From Roseomonas gilardii subsp. gilardii (GTDB taxonomy: Bacteria; Pseudomonadota; Alphaproteobacteria; Acetobacterales; Acetobacteraceae), in the NCBI RefSeq assembly GCF_023078375.1, contig NZ_CP095554.1, forward strand, positions 124,001 through 188,000: a stretch of DNA of 64,000 nt, written 5' to 3'. Position 1 is the first letter of the stretch. Every line of letters begins with the position of its first letter. The notes beneath the pieces were generated by a model, which had not been told where the DNA came from, did no database searches, and was given only the letters and a program-made list of their open reading frames with translations. This document shows, piece by piece, positions 24,680 to 32,680 of the stretch. Position numbers and translations under genes: made by a program.

Positions 24680-25567
24680 ATGCTGAACCGGCGCAACCTC
24701 CTCACCCTCGCCGCCACCGCCGGCGGTGCCCTCCTCAGCGGCGGCCTCGCCCGCCCGGCTTTGGCCCAGGCGCGGCAGAAGGTCACCCTCGGCTACGCTC
24801 CCTGGGCCGATGCGGAATTCGTCACCAAGCTGGCGGCGAAGCTGATGCGGGACCGGCTGAACGTCGAGCCGGCGCTGATGCAGAGCGACATTGCCCCGCT
24901 CTACCAGGGCATCACCCGCGGTGACGTGGATGCGATGCTGCAGCTCTGGCTGCCCGAGACCCATGCCGACTACTGGAAGCGGATCGAGAGCAAGGTGGAC
25001 CGCCTCGGCGTGCTCTACACCGACGCCAAGCTGGGCTGGGTCGTTCCCTCCTATGTCCCGAAGGAGGAGCTGGACTCCTTCGCCGACCTCAAGAGCGACG
25101 AGGTGCGGGAGAAGCTCGGCGGCATCGTCCAGGGCATCGAGCCCGGCGCCGGCCTCACCCGCGTGTCGCGGGAGGCGCTGAAGACCTACGGCCTCGGCGA
25201 CATGTACCGCCTGCAGGAATCGAGCGAGGCGGCGATGATCTCGATGATCGAGCGTTCCATGCGGCGCAAGAAGTGGGTGGTGGCGACGGCCTGGAGCCCG
25301 CACTGGATGTTCGGCAAGTACGACCTGCGCTACCTCGCCGATCCGGAGAAGGCGATGGGCGGCACGGAAAGCGTCTATGCCATCGCCCGCAAGGGGCTGA
25401 AGGAGCAGAGCCCCGGCGTCACCAACCTGCTCACCCGCATGAACCTGCCGCTGGACGAGCTGCAGAAGGCCATGCTGGACGCGCAGGAGACCAGCTACGA
25501 CAAGGCGGTCGAGAACTACATCGCCAGCCACAAGGACCGCGTGGAGTCCTGGCTGAAGACGGCCTGA
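24680..25567 (+). CDS. proX: Glycine betaine/choline substrate-binding protein (ProX/OpuAC type)
   Basis: A 295-residue periplasmic binding protein. The N-terminus MLNRRNLLTLAATAGGALLS with ALA-Q cleavage near 30 is a Tat-like signal (NRRNLL). The OpuAC domain follows: VTLGYAPWADAEFVTKL near 35, a DVDAMLQLWLPETHADYW segment near 75 and WVVATAWSPHWMFGKYDLRYL near 200, which contains Trp residues of the aromatic cage used for quaternary ammonium. GGAAAG precedes the ATG by about 10 bp. It completes the proVWX operon and is followed by a strong hairpin. Confidence 0.88.
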   Translation: MLNRRNLLTLAATAGGALLSGGLARPALAQARQKVTLGYAPWADAEFVTKLAAKLMRDRLNVEPALMQSDIAPLYQGITRGDVDAMLQLWLPETHADYWKRIESKVDRLGVLYTDAKLGWVVPSYVPKEELDSFADLKSDEVREKLGGIVQGIEPGAGLTRVSREALKTYGLGDMYRLQESSEAAMISMIERSMRRKKWVVATAWSPHWMFGKYDLRYLADPEKAMGGTESVYAIARKGLKEQSPGVTNLLTRMNLPLDELQKAMLDAQETSYDKAVENYIASHKDRVESWLKTA

Positions 25568-25576
25568 CCGTGCACC

Positions 25577-25597
25577 GGGGGAGGCCGCGCCTCCCCC
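25577..25597. terminator. Terminator-like hairpin between convergent genes
   Basis: GGGGGAGGC (25577-25585) pairs perfectly with GCCTCCCCC (25589-25597) around a 3-nt loop. It sits 9 bp after the proX stop and just before the 3' end of the convergent epimerase gene. There is no T run. Confidence 0.5.
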
Positions 25598-25601
25598 TCC
25601 C

Positions 25602-26459
25602 TCACACGGCCCTGTCCACGGCCTGGCGCAGCCGCTCCAGGCTTTGCCGCACCGCCGCCACCTCATCCGTCCCGAAGCGCGGGTGCAGGTGGTCGATCTC
25701 CACCGCCAGCAGCCCGTCATAGCCGGCGCGCGCCAGCTCCCGCACCACGGCATCGGCATCCACCACGCCCTGGCCCAGCGGCACGCTCGGCCAGGAGGCG
25801 AAGCTGCCCTCCGCCCCCGGTTGTGGCGCCACGTCTTTCACATGCGTCGCCCGCGCCCAGGGGGCCAGCCGCCGCACCACCGCCAGCGCATCCTCGCCCA
25901 GCCGCACATTGTTCGCCGTGTCGAGGCAGACGCCGAGCCAGGGCGAATCCACCCGCTCCAGCAGCTCGGCCAGTTCCTCCGCCAGCATGTCGAGATGGTT
26001 CTCGATCGCCAGCACCACGCCCTGTTCCCCGGCGGCATCGGCCAGCCGGCGCAGCAGCGGCAGCAGCAGGTCGCGCTGTTCCTCCCACCGCGCCGGCCGC
26101 GTGCGCCGCCCGCCGCAGCAGATCCGCATCGCCGGCGCGCCCAGGACACGCGCCACAGCCAGATGCTTCAGCAGGTCCTCCGCCGCCTCCGGCCTTCGCC
26201 CCGAACCCAGCCCGTCCGGATGCCCCCAGGCCCAGATCCGGGCGAATCCCGCCTCGTCCAGCGCCGCCCGCAGCCGCTCCAGGAAAGCCGGGTCCGAGGG
26301 CAGATGGCAGGCCTCCAGCGACACGCCTTCCGCCCCCATCGCCTGCGCCTCGCGCAGGAAGTCCCAGACCTCCATCCGCCGGCCGGGGTCTTCCTCCAGC
26401 CCGGCATAATGCTCCCCGAAGAAGCGGTGGAAGCTGTAGGAATCGATCCCGACCTTCAT
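25602..26459 (-). CDS. TIM-barrel sugar phosphate isomerase/epimerase family protein
   Basis: A 285-residue protein of the AP-endonuclease-2-like xylose isomerase TIM-barrel superfamily. It starts MKVGIDSYSFHRFF. Conserved metal-site strands are AIENHLDM near 155, GVCLDTANN near 184 and THVKDV near 212, with the terminal VEIDHLHPRFG near 255. Members isomerise or epimerise sugars or inositol derivatives with a divalent metal; the substrate here is unknown. The frame extends 22 codons upstream, but ATG 26459 has GGGAGAGG close by and gives the conserved N-terminus. It is divergent from the trp leader. Confidence 0.78.
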   Translation of the reverse strand: MKVGIDSYSFHRFFGEHYAGLEEDPGRRMEVWDFLREAQAMGAEGVSLEACHLPSDPAFLERLRAALDEAGFARIWAWGHPDGLGSGRRPEAAEDLLKHLAVARVLGAPAMRICCGGRRTRPARWEEQRDLLLPLLRRLADAAGEQGVVLAIENHLDMLAEELAELLERVDSPWLGVCLDTANNVRLGEDALAVVRRLAPWARATHVKDVAPQPGAEGSFASWPSVPLGQGVVDADAVVRELARAGYDGLLAVEIDHLHPRFGTDEVAAVRQSLERLRQAVDRAV

Positions 26460-26589
26460 GGCCCTCTCCCTCTGGCCGCACGCCCTCATGGAACGGCACG
26501 GCCTGTTTCCGTCATGGCCCCGCACCCTGCAGGAGCCATCCGCGCGACACCCCTTGCACCACCCCGCGCCACAGGCTACCTAATCCGCC

Positions 26590-26634
26590 ATGATCACGCG
26601 CCAACCTTTCAGCCGCTGGTGGTGGCCCCTGTAG
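26590..26634 (+). CDS. trpL: trp leader peptide TrpL
   Basis: A 14-codon frame, MITRQPFSRWWWPL, with three consecutive TGG codons at 26617-26625. It ends 30 bp before an attenuator hairpin and 114 bp before trpE(G). Consecutive Trp codons in a leader are the hallmark of trp attenuation: when charged tRNA-Trp is scarce, ribosomes stall here and favour the antiterminator. The same arrangement is known upstream of rhizobial and Azospirillum trpE(G). Confidence 0.9.
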   Translation: MITRQPFSRWWWPL

Positions 26635-26638
26635 AACA

Positions 26639-26697
26639 GGCGGCCCGCGCGTTTCCCACGTTTCAAGGCCGCCTCGGAGTTCCGGGCGGCCTTTCTC
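26639..26697 (+). promoter_or_regulatory. trp transcription attenuator
   Basis: The terminator stem is AAGGCCGCC (26665-26673) with GGCGGCCTT (26685-26693), perfect over 9 bp with an 11-nt loop and followed by TCTCATATCTT. The upstream segment GGCGGCC (26639-26645) can instead pair with GGCCGCC (26667-26673) to form the competing antiterminator. A short CCTG/CAGG stem spans the trpL stop codon. Together these give mutually exclusive folds controlled by ribosome position on trpL. Confidence 0.85.
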
Positions 26698-26748
26698 ATA
26701 TCTTCTGCCAGCCATCCCGGACCCGAGGCGCCAAGCCCGGAGTTCACG

Positions 26749-28917
26749 ATGTCCAAGACGAGCTACCGCACCGAAGGTGGATTGACGATCCGGCGGGAAA
26801 CCCTCGCCGCCGATGCCGCCACGCTGATGCCGGACCTGGCGAAGCGCCTCGACCGCCAGCGCGGCGTGCTGCTCTCCTCCTCCTTCGAGTTCCCCGGCCG
26901 CTACACCCGGCTCGACATGGGTTTCGCCGACCCGCCGGTGATGCTCACCGCCCGGGGCCGCGAGGTCACTGTCACCGCGCTCAACGAGCGTGGCGAGATC
27001 CTGCTGCGCGCCATCGCCCCCGCCCTGCGCGGCATGGCGGAGGTCGAGGAATCGGAAGCCTCCGCGACCCGCCTCTTCGCCCGCCTCCGCCAGCCGGAAG
27101 GCCGCTTCCCGGAGGAGCAGCGCTCCCGCCAGCCTTCCGTCTTCTCCATGCTGCGCCGCCTGGGCGCGCTGTTCCGGTCGCGCGAGGACGAGCATCTCGG
27201 CCTCTACGGCGCCTTCGGCTACGATCTGGTCTTCCAGTTCGAGCCGATGACGCTCCGCCTGCCCCGCGCCGCGGACCAGCGCGACCTCGTCCTCTTCCTG
27301 CCGGACGAGGTGCTGGTGGTGGACCACATGCGCGGCACCGCCGAGCGCCACCGCTACGAGTTCACCGTGGACGGCACCGCCACCGAGGACTTGCCGCGCG
27401 AGACGCCCGCCGATCCCTATCGTCCCGGTACGGAGCAGGATGGCGAGATCCGCAGCGACTACGGCCCCGGCGAATATGCCGCGATGGTCGAGCGTGCGCG
27501 CGAGGCCTTCGCCCGCGGCGACCTGTTCGAGGTCGTGCTGGGCCAGACCTTCGCCACCCCCTGCGCCGATGCGCCGAGCGATCTCTTCGACCGCCTGCGC
27601 CGCGTGAATCCCGCCCCCTATGGCGCGCTGATGAATCTCGGCGAGGGCGAATTCCTCGTCGCCGCCAGCCCCGAGATGTTCGTGCGCGTCGAAGGCAGGC
27701 GCATCGAGACCTGCCCGATCAGCGGCACGATCAAGCGCGGCCGCGACGCGCTGGAGGATGCCGAGAACATCCGCACCCTGCTCAACTCCCGCAAGGAGGA
27801 GAGCGAGCTGACCATGTGCACGGATGTGGACCGCAACGACAAGTCGCGCGTCTGCGTGCCCGGCAGCGTCAAGGTCATCGGCCGACGCCAGATCGAGATG
27901 TATTCCCGCCTGATCCACACGGTGGACCATGTGGAGGGCGAGCTGCTGCCGGAGATGGATGCGCTGGACGGCTTCCTGTCCCATGCCTGGGCCGTCACCG
28001 TCACCGGCGCGCCCAAGACCTGGGCGATCCGCCATGTCGAGAACGAGGAGCGCTCCGCCCGCCGCTGGTACGGCGGCGCCATCGGGCGCACCACCTTCGA
28101 CGGCAACATGAACACCGGCCTGACGCTGCGCACCATCCGCCTCAAGGACGGCGTGGCCGAGGTGCGCGCCGGCGCCACGCTGCTGCATGACAGCGATCCG
28201 GCGGCCGAAGAGGCGGAGTGCCGCCTGAAGGCCAGCGCGATGTTCGCCGCCATCAAGGGCGCCGCGCCCGCCGCGCCGCCGCAGCGCCCGGCGCCCGCGG
28301 AGCTGCTGGGCCACAGCCCGCGCGTCCTCCTCGTCGATCACGAGGACAGCTTCGTGCACACCCTGGCCAGCTATTTCCGCGCCGCCGGGGCGGAGGTCAC
28401 CACCATGCGCCCCGAACTGGCGCGGGAACTGCTGCGCGAAGGCGCCGACGGCATCGACCTCGTCGTCCTCTCCCCCGGCCCGGGCCGCCCCTCGGATTTC
28501 GCGATGACCGAGACGCTGGACCTGCTGGTGGAGCGCAGGCTGCCTGCCTTCGGCGTCTGTCTCGGCTTGCAGGGGATCGTCGAGCATTTCGGCGGCGCGC
28601 TGGACGTGCTGGCCAAGCCGATGCACGGCAAGCCCTCGCTGATCCACCGCAGGGCGAGCCGCTTCCTGCAGGACCTGCCGGAGGAATTCGCCGTCGGTCG
28701 CTATCACTCCCTGCATGCGCGCCGCCTGGTGCTGCCGGAGGAGATCGCCGTCACCGCGGAAACCGAGGATGGCGTCGTCATGGCCATCGAGCACAAGCGC
28801 CTGCCCATCGCGGCAGTACAGTTCCACCCGGAATCGCTGATGACGGACCCGAACCGCATCGGCATGCCACTGGTCGCCGCCATGCTCACCCGTCTCACCC
28901 GCGCCAACGCCGGCTGA
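26749..28917 (+). CDS. trpE(G): Anthranilate synthase, fused components I and II, TrpE(G)
   Basis: A 722-residue bifunctional enzyme converting chorismate and glutamine to anthranilate, the first committed step of tryptophan synthesis. Residues 1 to about 500 form component I, with LNSRKEESELTMCTDVDRND near 345 and GAPKTWAIRHVE and YGGAIGRTTFDGNMNTGLTLRT near 420-460, the chorismate-binding signatures. After a Pro/Ala linker (about 505-522) the class I glutamine amidotransferase begins at RVLLVDHEDSF. Its nucleophile is C604 in FGVCLGLQG and its His is H693 in FHPES. The fusion is characteristic of rhizobia, Azospirillum and related alphaproteobacteria. Expression is expected to be attenuated by the upstream leader. 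The order trpL-trpE(G) is complete; other trp genes are elsewhere. Confidence 0.95.
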   Translation: MSKTSYRTEGGLTIRRETLAADAATLMPDLAKRLDRQRGVLLSSSFEFPGRYTRLDMGFADPPVMLTARGREVTVTALNERGEILLRAIAPALRGMAEVEESEASATRLFARLRQPEGRFPEEQRSRQPSVFSMLRRLGALFRSREDEHLGLYGAFGYDLVFQFEPMTLRLPRAADQRDLVLFLPDEVLVVDHMRGTAERHRYEFTVDGTATEDLPRETPADPYRPGTEQDGEIRSDYGPGEYAAMVERAREAFARGDLFEVVLGQTFATPCADAPSDLFDRLRRVNPAPYGALMNLGEGEFLVAASPEMFVRVEGRRIETCPISGTIKRGRDALEDAENIRTLLNSRKEESELTMCTDVDRNDKSRVCVPGSVKVIGRRQIEMYSRLIHTVDHVEGELLPEMDALDGFLSHAWAVTVTGAPKTWAIRHVENEERSARRWYGGAIGRTTFDGNMNTGLTLRTIRLKDGVAEVRAGATLLHDSDPAAEEAECRLKASAMFAAIKGAAPAAPPQRPAPAELLGHSPRVLLVDHEDSFVHTLASYFRAAGAEVTTMRPELARELLREGADGIDLVVLSPGPGRPSDFAMTETLDLLVERRLPAFGVCLGLQGIVEHFGGALDVLAKPMHGKPSLIHRRASRFLQDLPEEFAVGRYHSLHARRLVLPEEIAVTAETEDGVVMAIEHKRLPIAAVQFHPESLMTDPNRIGMPLVAAMLTRLTRANAG

Positions 28918-28929
28918 CGGCGCGCTTCG

Positions 28930-29256
28930 TGGCCCTGGGGAAAGGCGCCGCCTTTCCCCAGGCCCCTATCCGCCAGGACCCTGCGGGCCCTGGACCCGGT
29001 TCGCTGGCTCTTGCTGTTGGCTGGATCGCGCCAGAGCGCCATGCGCTCCGGCAACTGCGGGCGCCACCAGCGCGGGCAGGGTGTTTTTCTTCTTTTCGGG
29101 CGCCCCACCGATCCGCCTGCTCCCAATGATCGGGCCATAAGACAACGGCCACCACCGGCACCCACGAAAGCCCGGGGTCCGGGGACCGGCTTCGGTCCCC
29201 GGCGGAGTGGGGGTCTCGGGAGCGAGACGGAGCCTTGCCTCCGGGGGCCAGCCAGG
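28930..29256. repeat. Intergenic hairpin-array element, copy B
   Basis: Modules in order after trpE(G): stem 1 CCTGGGGAAAGGCG/CGCCTTTCCCCAGG (28934-28962); stem 2 CCAGGACCC/GGGCCCTGG with one mismatch (28973-28993); stem 3 GCCAGAGCGC/GCGCTCCGGC (29030-29052); a T-rich run at 29082-29097; linker CCCACGAAAGCCCGGGGTC (29161-29179, identical in copy C); stem GGGGACCG/CGGTCCCC with GCTT loop (29181-29200); and a weaker end stem to GGGGGCCAGCC. It has the same linkers and order as copies A and C. It is the only copy whose flanking genes point the same way. Confidence 0.75.
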
Positions 29257-29285
29257 CGGCAGGATGCCCGCCACGGCAAATCCAT

Positions 29286-29314
29286 TTGACATCCCCGCTC
29301 GCACCCCGAAGGCT
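29286..29314 (+). promoter_or_regulatory. Possible promoter before the DUF1194 gene
   Basis: A perfect -35 hexamer TTGACA is at 29286-29291, just after the end of repeat copy B. At 17-bp spacing the -10 position reads AAGGCT, which is weak. The gene start is 29 bp further on. Offered as a candidate only. Confidence 0.3.
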
Positions 29315-29342
29315 CCGCCCACCCGGACAGGAGGCGCCCGGC

Positions 29343-30050
29343 ATGGCGGACCATCCCTCACCACCACGCCACGCCCGCTGGCGCCGCCGCGATGCGCTGC
29401 TGCTCCCCGCCGCGCTCGCCGCCGCCACCCCCGCGCGGGCCGAGGGGCGGGTGATCGACCTGCTGCTGGTCCTGGCCATCGACGCCTCCGGCAGCATCGA
29501 TGCCGACGAGTTCCGCCTGCAGCGCGAGGGCTGCGCCCAGGCCATCACGCATCCCGACGTGCTGGCCGCCATCAATTCCGGTCCGCTCGGCGCCATCGGC
29601 ATCGCCGTGGTGGAATGGGGCGCCCCGGGCGGCGCGGCCACGGTGGTGGACTGGCACCGCATCGACGGTGCCGCCGCCGCCCGGGACATGGCCGGCGCCG
29701 TGATGGCCGCGCCCCGTTCGCCGCAATCCTGGAACGCCATCGGCGACGCGGTGGACCATTCCGCCCGCCTCCTGGCTACGGCGCCCTGGCGGGCCGACGA
29801 GCAGGTGATTGATCTGTCCGGCGACGCGCCCGACATGCGCAGCCTCCGTCCCATCGAGACGGCGAGGCGCGAGGTCGAGGCCCGGGGCATCGTGATCAAC
29901 GCCCTGGCCATCGAGGGCGGCCGGCCTGGCCTGCGCCAGACCTACGAAGCCACCGTCATCGCCGGCCCGGGTGCCTTTGTCATGACAGCGGAATCCCGTG
30001 CCGACTTCGCCCGCGCCCTCCGCGCCAAGCTGATCCGGGAGATCGCCTGA
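29343..30050 (+). CDS. DUF1194 domain (VWA-like) secreted protein
   Basis: A 235-residue protein with an N-terminal export signal (ARWRRRDALLLPAALAAATPARA, Tat-like RRR before the hydrophobic core). A von Willebrand A-like DUF1194 domain follows: VLAIDASGSIDADEF near 45 contains the DxSxS metal-adhesion-type motif, and VIDLSGDAPDM near 152 matches the second conserved strand. Members are periplasmic or secreted and of unknown function, probably metal-dependent binding proteins. ATG 29343 has AGGAGG 8 bp upstream. The frame extends upstream into the hairpin element, but that part is not conserved. It stands alone. Confidence 0.82.
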   Translation: MADHPSPPRHARWRRRDALLLPAALAAATPARAEGRVIDLLLVLAIDASGSIDADEFRLQREGCAQAITHPDVLAAINSGPLGAIGIAVVEWGAPGGAATVVDWHRIDGAAAARDMAGAVMAAPRSPQSWNAIGDAVDHSARLLATAPWRADEQVIDLSGDAPDMRSLRPIETARREVEARGIVINALAIEGGRPGLRQTYEATVIAGPGAFVMTAESRADFARALRAKLIREIA

Positions 30051-30060
30051 GACCGCCTTT

Positions 30061-30086
30061 GACCACCTCCCTGGACCACCTCCCTG
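30061..30086 (+). repeat. 13-bp direct repeat, two copies
   Basis: GACCACCTCCCTG occurs twice in tandem at 30061-30073 and 30074-30086, at the start of the 226-bp leader before the cold-shock gene. Its significance is unknown. Confidence 0.6.
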
Positions 30087-30276
30087 GGCGCATGGCCCAC
30101 AGGCGCCCTCGTCACTTGCAAAACCCGTTCCTCACGCCCATCTTGGGCTCGTCAGTTTCGTCGTGCCGGCCTGTTCTCCTTGCTCCTCCGAGCGTCGAGC
30201 TCGGTGTCCGTTCCCCTCGATGCCGATCCGGTGCGCATGTCGCGCCCCGGCCTCCGTCGAAAACGGAACACCCATC

Positions 30277-30483
30277 ATGGCCTCAGGCACCGTCAAGTGG
30301 TTCAACAGCACCAAGGGCTTTGGCTTCATCCAGCCGGATGACGGCTCTAAGGACGTCTTCCTTCACATTTCCGACGTGCAGCGCGCCGGTCTCCAGGAGC
30401 CCCGCGAGGGCGACAAGATCGAATACGAGCTCGTCCAGGGCCAGCAGGGCCGCGTCTCCGCGGGCAATCTCCGCGCGGCGTGA
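30277..30483 (+). CDS. CspA-family cold-shock protein
   Basis: A 68-residue single cold-shock domain protein that binds single-stranded RNA/DNA and acts as an RNA chaperone. RNP1 is KGFGFIQ at 13-19 and RNP2 is VFLHIS at 27-32. The start MASGTVKWFNSTKG is canonical. The ribosome site is weak (ACGGAAC). The 226-bp gap upstream is longer than usual here and may be a structured 5' leader, as in other csp genes; no defined thermosensor was identified. A GC hairpin follows the stop. The absence of cold-shock-specific features leaves open whether it is cold-induced or constitutive. Confidence 0.92.
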   Translation: MASGTVKWFNSTKGFGFIQPDDGSKDVFLHISDVQRAGLQEPREGDKIEYELVQGQQGRVSAGNLRAA

Positions 30484-30489
30484 CGTGTC

Positions 30490-30510
30490 GGGGAGGGGCC
30501 TCCCCTCCCC
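30490..30510 (+). terminator. Hairpin after the cold-shock gene
   Basis: GGGGAGGGG (30490-30498) and CCCCTCCCC (30502-30510) form a 9-bp perfect stem with a 3-nt loop, 6 bp after the stop codon. There is no T run, so termination may be partial. Confidence 0.5.
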
Positions 30511-30605
30511 GGGACCGGCGGGCATGGCCCGTCCGGATACCGGACCGCCCCCTCCGGGGCTGTCCGGACATCCACGGCAGATTCCGCAACCCGGAAGGAA
30601 AGCCC

Positions 30606-30836
30606 ATGGCCAACCACCGTTTCCAGATCGGCGACGAGGTCGAGCTGGTTCCCCACCTCTTCAATCCGCATGAGGCACGGGGCCGCTACACCATCACCCG
30701 CCTCCTGCCGAACGATTCGCCGGACCGCGAGTACCGCGTCCGCCAAGGCCAGGACGGCCAGGAACGCGTCGTGCGCGAGAGCGAGATGCGCCTGAGCGCG
30801 ACCAGCGTCCTCGGCCGGAACACCATGCCAGCCTGA
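30606..30836 (+). CDS. Uncharacterised 76-residue conserved small protein
   Basis: A small cytosolic protein of about 76 residues starting MANHRFQIGDEVELVPHLFN. The FQIGDEVELVP...GRYTITRLLPND...YRVRQGQDGQERVVRESEMRL pattern suggests a small beta-barrel resembling SH3/KOW-like folds. Similar proteins occur in alphaproteobacteria, but I know of no assigned function. ATG 30606 has GGAAGGAA 7 bp upstream. It lies 122 bp after the cold-shock gene and 48 bp before another small gene, so the three may be co-expressed. Confidence 0.7.
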   Translation: MANHRFQIGDEVELVPHLFNPHEARGRYTITRLLPNDSPDREYRVRQGQDGQERVVRESEMRLSATSVLGRNTMPA

Positions 30837-30884
30837 CACCCGCTTCGCCGTTCCTCCTTCCTCCCTTCCCCCCAGGTGCATCCC

Positions 30885-31085
30885 GTGTCCCAGCAGACCA
30901 AGCCGAAGCCCAAATCCGCCGCGGAGCCGGCAGCGCCGCCTGAGGGCCTGGAGGACACCATCGCCTATCTGGCCAAGCGCCACCGCGTTTCCCCCGCCAT
31001 CGTGCGAGAGATCGCCCGCCGCTCCGGCCAGACGGAGCGCAGCGCCCTGGAGCGCGAGATCGAGCGCGGCAAGTCCCGCCGCTGA
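30885..31085 (+). CDS. Small DUF3606-like protein
   Basis: A 66-residue, mostly helical protein. The conserved half is GLEDTIAYLAKRHRVSPAIVREIARRSGQTERSALEREI, resembling the helix-turn-helix-like repeat of DUF3606 small proteins. The N-terminal 20 residues are Lys/Pro/Ala-rich. Two in-frame GTG codons are possible starts (30876 and 30885). The second is preferred because AGGTG precedes it by 7 bp. The function of the family is unknown. The pI appears basic at both ends, compatible with nucleic-acid contact, which is inference only. Confidence 0.6.
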   Translation: MSQQTKPKPKSAAEPAAPPEGLEDTIAYLAKRHRVSPAIVREIARRSGQTERSALEREIERGKSRR

Positions 31086-31188
31086 TCCGCGGCCCTGATC
31101 CGGACTGGGGCCAACCCGCCTCAGCCCGCATCCACCGAACGCGTGGCACTGGCAGAGTAAAGGCTGTGGGCGGGGAAACGGGGCGGCA

Positions 31189-32487
31189 TCACGCCGCCAC
31201 GCCCACCGCCCGCGCCATCCGTCCCATCGCATAGGGCTCCACCGGGATCGCCGTGTCCCGTCCCGCGATCATCGCCGCCAGCAACTCCCCGGTGCCGCAG
31301 CCGATCGTGAAGCCCAGCCCGCCATGGCCGAGGTTGAGCCAGAGCCCGTCGATCCCGCTCGGCCCCAGGACCGGCTTCCAGTCCGGCGTCGCGGGCCGCA
31401 GTCCGGCCCAGGGCTGCGCGCGCGGCCAGTCGGCGGCGGCGGGGAAGACCTCCCGCGCCTGCCGCGTCAGCGTGTCGAGCCGGCGCTGCACCAGATCGGT
31501 GCCGAAGCCGACGAGATCCACCATCCCCGCCACGCGCAGCCGCCCCTCGGAACCCGCCGAGGCCCGGTCCAGCAGCGCATAGACCACCTTGTGGTGCGCG
31601 TCGGTGATACTGATCTCCGGCGGCAGGTCCCCCGCCCGGGTCGGCACGGTGAGGCTGTAGCCCTTCAGCGGATAGAGCGGGATCGCCAGCCCCAGCGGCT
31701 CGGCCAGCGACAGCGCCCCGATGCCGGAAGACAGGACGAAGGCATCCGCCTCCACCAGCCCCGCCGGGCTTTCCGCCGCGACCACCGCGCCGTTCGACAG
31801 GCGCAGCGCCGTCACCGGGTGGTTGAAGCGGAAACGGATGTTCGGCCATCCCCGCAGCACGCCGCGCAGCGCCTCGCAGAATCCGTGCGCGTCGCCCACC
31901 GCCTCGTCCGGCGTGAAGACGCCGCCCGCCAGCTTCTCCGCCGTGTCGCGCAGCGCCGGCTCCAGTGCCAGGCACTCGCGCGCATCCAGCACCTGTTGCT
32001 TCGCGCCATACTGGGCCTGGTACGCCACCAGCGCGGCCGCGCCGCGCAGGTCGCCCTCGTCACGGAACACCACCAGCTTGCCGTTCTGCCGCCAGGAGAA
32101 ATCCAGCGGGTCACGCGCCATCATCGCATCGAGCACGCCGCGGCTGTGATAGGCGAGCGCCAGCATCTCCCGCGTGCCCTGCTCGAACACCTCGCGCCGG
32201 GAGGCCCGCAGGAAAGCCTTCAGCCAGCGCCAGAGCCGCGGATCGGCCTGTGGCTTCAGCCGCAGCGGCGCCTCGCCGTCGAAGATCCAGTGCATGCCCT
32301 TGCGCGCCACGCCCGGCGCCGCCAGCGGCGCGACATAGGAGTAGCTGAGCTGCCCGCCATTCGCCCGGCTGGTGCCCAGGCCAGGCCCGGCCTCCCGGTC
32401 CAGCACCGTCACTTCATGCCCGTCCCGCCCGAGGTGATAGGCGGCCGCCAGGCCGGCGATTCCGGCCCCGAGAACGCAGACCCTCAT
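31189..32487 (-). CDS. dadA: D-amino acid dehydrogenase
   Basis: A 432-residue FAD-dependent oxidoreductase that oxidatively deaminates D-amino acids (notably D-alanine) to 2-oxo acids, passing electrons to the respiratory chain. The N-terminal dinucleotide-binding motif is VCVLGAGIAGLAAAYHLGRDGHEV. The DadA-specific blocks ANGGQLSYSYVAPLAAPGV near 44, VGDAHGFCEAL near 195 and the C-terminal LNLGHGGLGFTIGCGTGELLA near 385 are present. ATG 32487 is chosen over an upstream in-frame ATG because conserved sequence starts immediately. No alanine racemase or Lrp regulator is adjacent. It follows the RND operon in the same orientation, separated by a terminator hairpin. Confidence 0.9.
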   Translation of the reverse strand: MRVCVLGAGIAGLAAAYHLGRDGHEVTVLDREAGPGLGTSRANGGQLSYSYVAPLAAPGVARKGMHWIFDGEAPLRLKPQADPRLWRWLKAFLRASRREVFEQGTREMLALAYHSRGVLDAMMARDPLDFSWRQNGKLVVFRDEGDLRGAAALVAYQAQYGAKQQVLDARECLALEPALRDTAEKLAGGVFTPDEAVGDAHGFCEALRGVLRGWPNIRFRFNHPVTALRLSNGAVVAAESPAGLVEADAFVLSSGIGALSLAEPLGLAIPLYPLKGYSLTVPTRAGDLPPEISITDAHHKVVYALLDRASAGSEGRLRVAGMVDLVGFGTDLVQRRLDTLTRQAREVFPAAADWPRAQPWAGLRPATPDWKPVLGPSGIDGLWLNLGHGGLGFTIGCGTGELLAAMIAGRDTAIPVEPYAMGRMARAVGVAA

Positions 32488-32574
32488 GGCCGGACGATCC
32501 CAACGCACAGGGATTGCGGGGGGCAAGGACGGTATCCGGGCATGACAGGTCTCACAAGGCAGCGATCTGTGGAA

Positions 32575-32601
32575 CAGGGGGCCGGAAAGCCGGCCCCCCT
32601 G
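32575..32601 (-). terminator. Terminator-like hairpin after the RND operon
   Basis: CAGGGGGCCGG (32575-32585) pairs with CCGGCCCCCCTG (32590-32601) with a single bulged base and a short loop. It lies about 80 bp after the last pump gene (- strand) and before dadA. Confidence 0.6.
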
Positions 32602-32680
32602 TCAAACGATCATGCGCCCTATCCGGACGGCAGGCCTATAGCTGCGGGGCGCAGGACAGCCCCATGCCGGCCTGCCCCCC

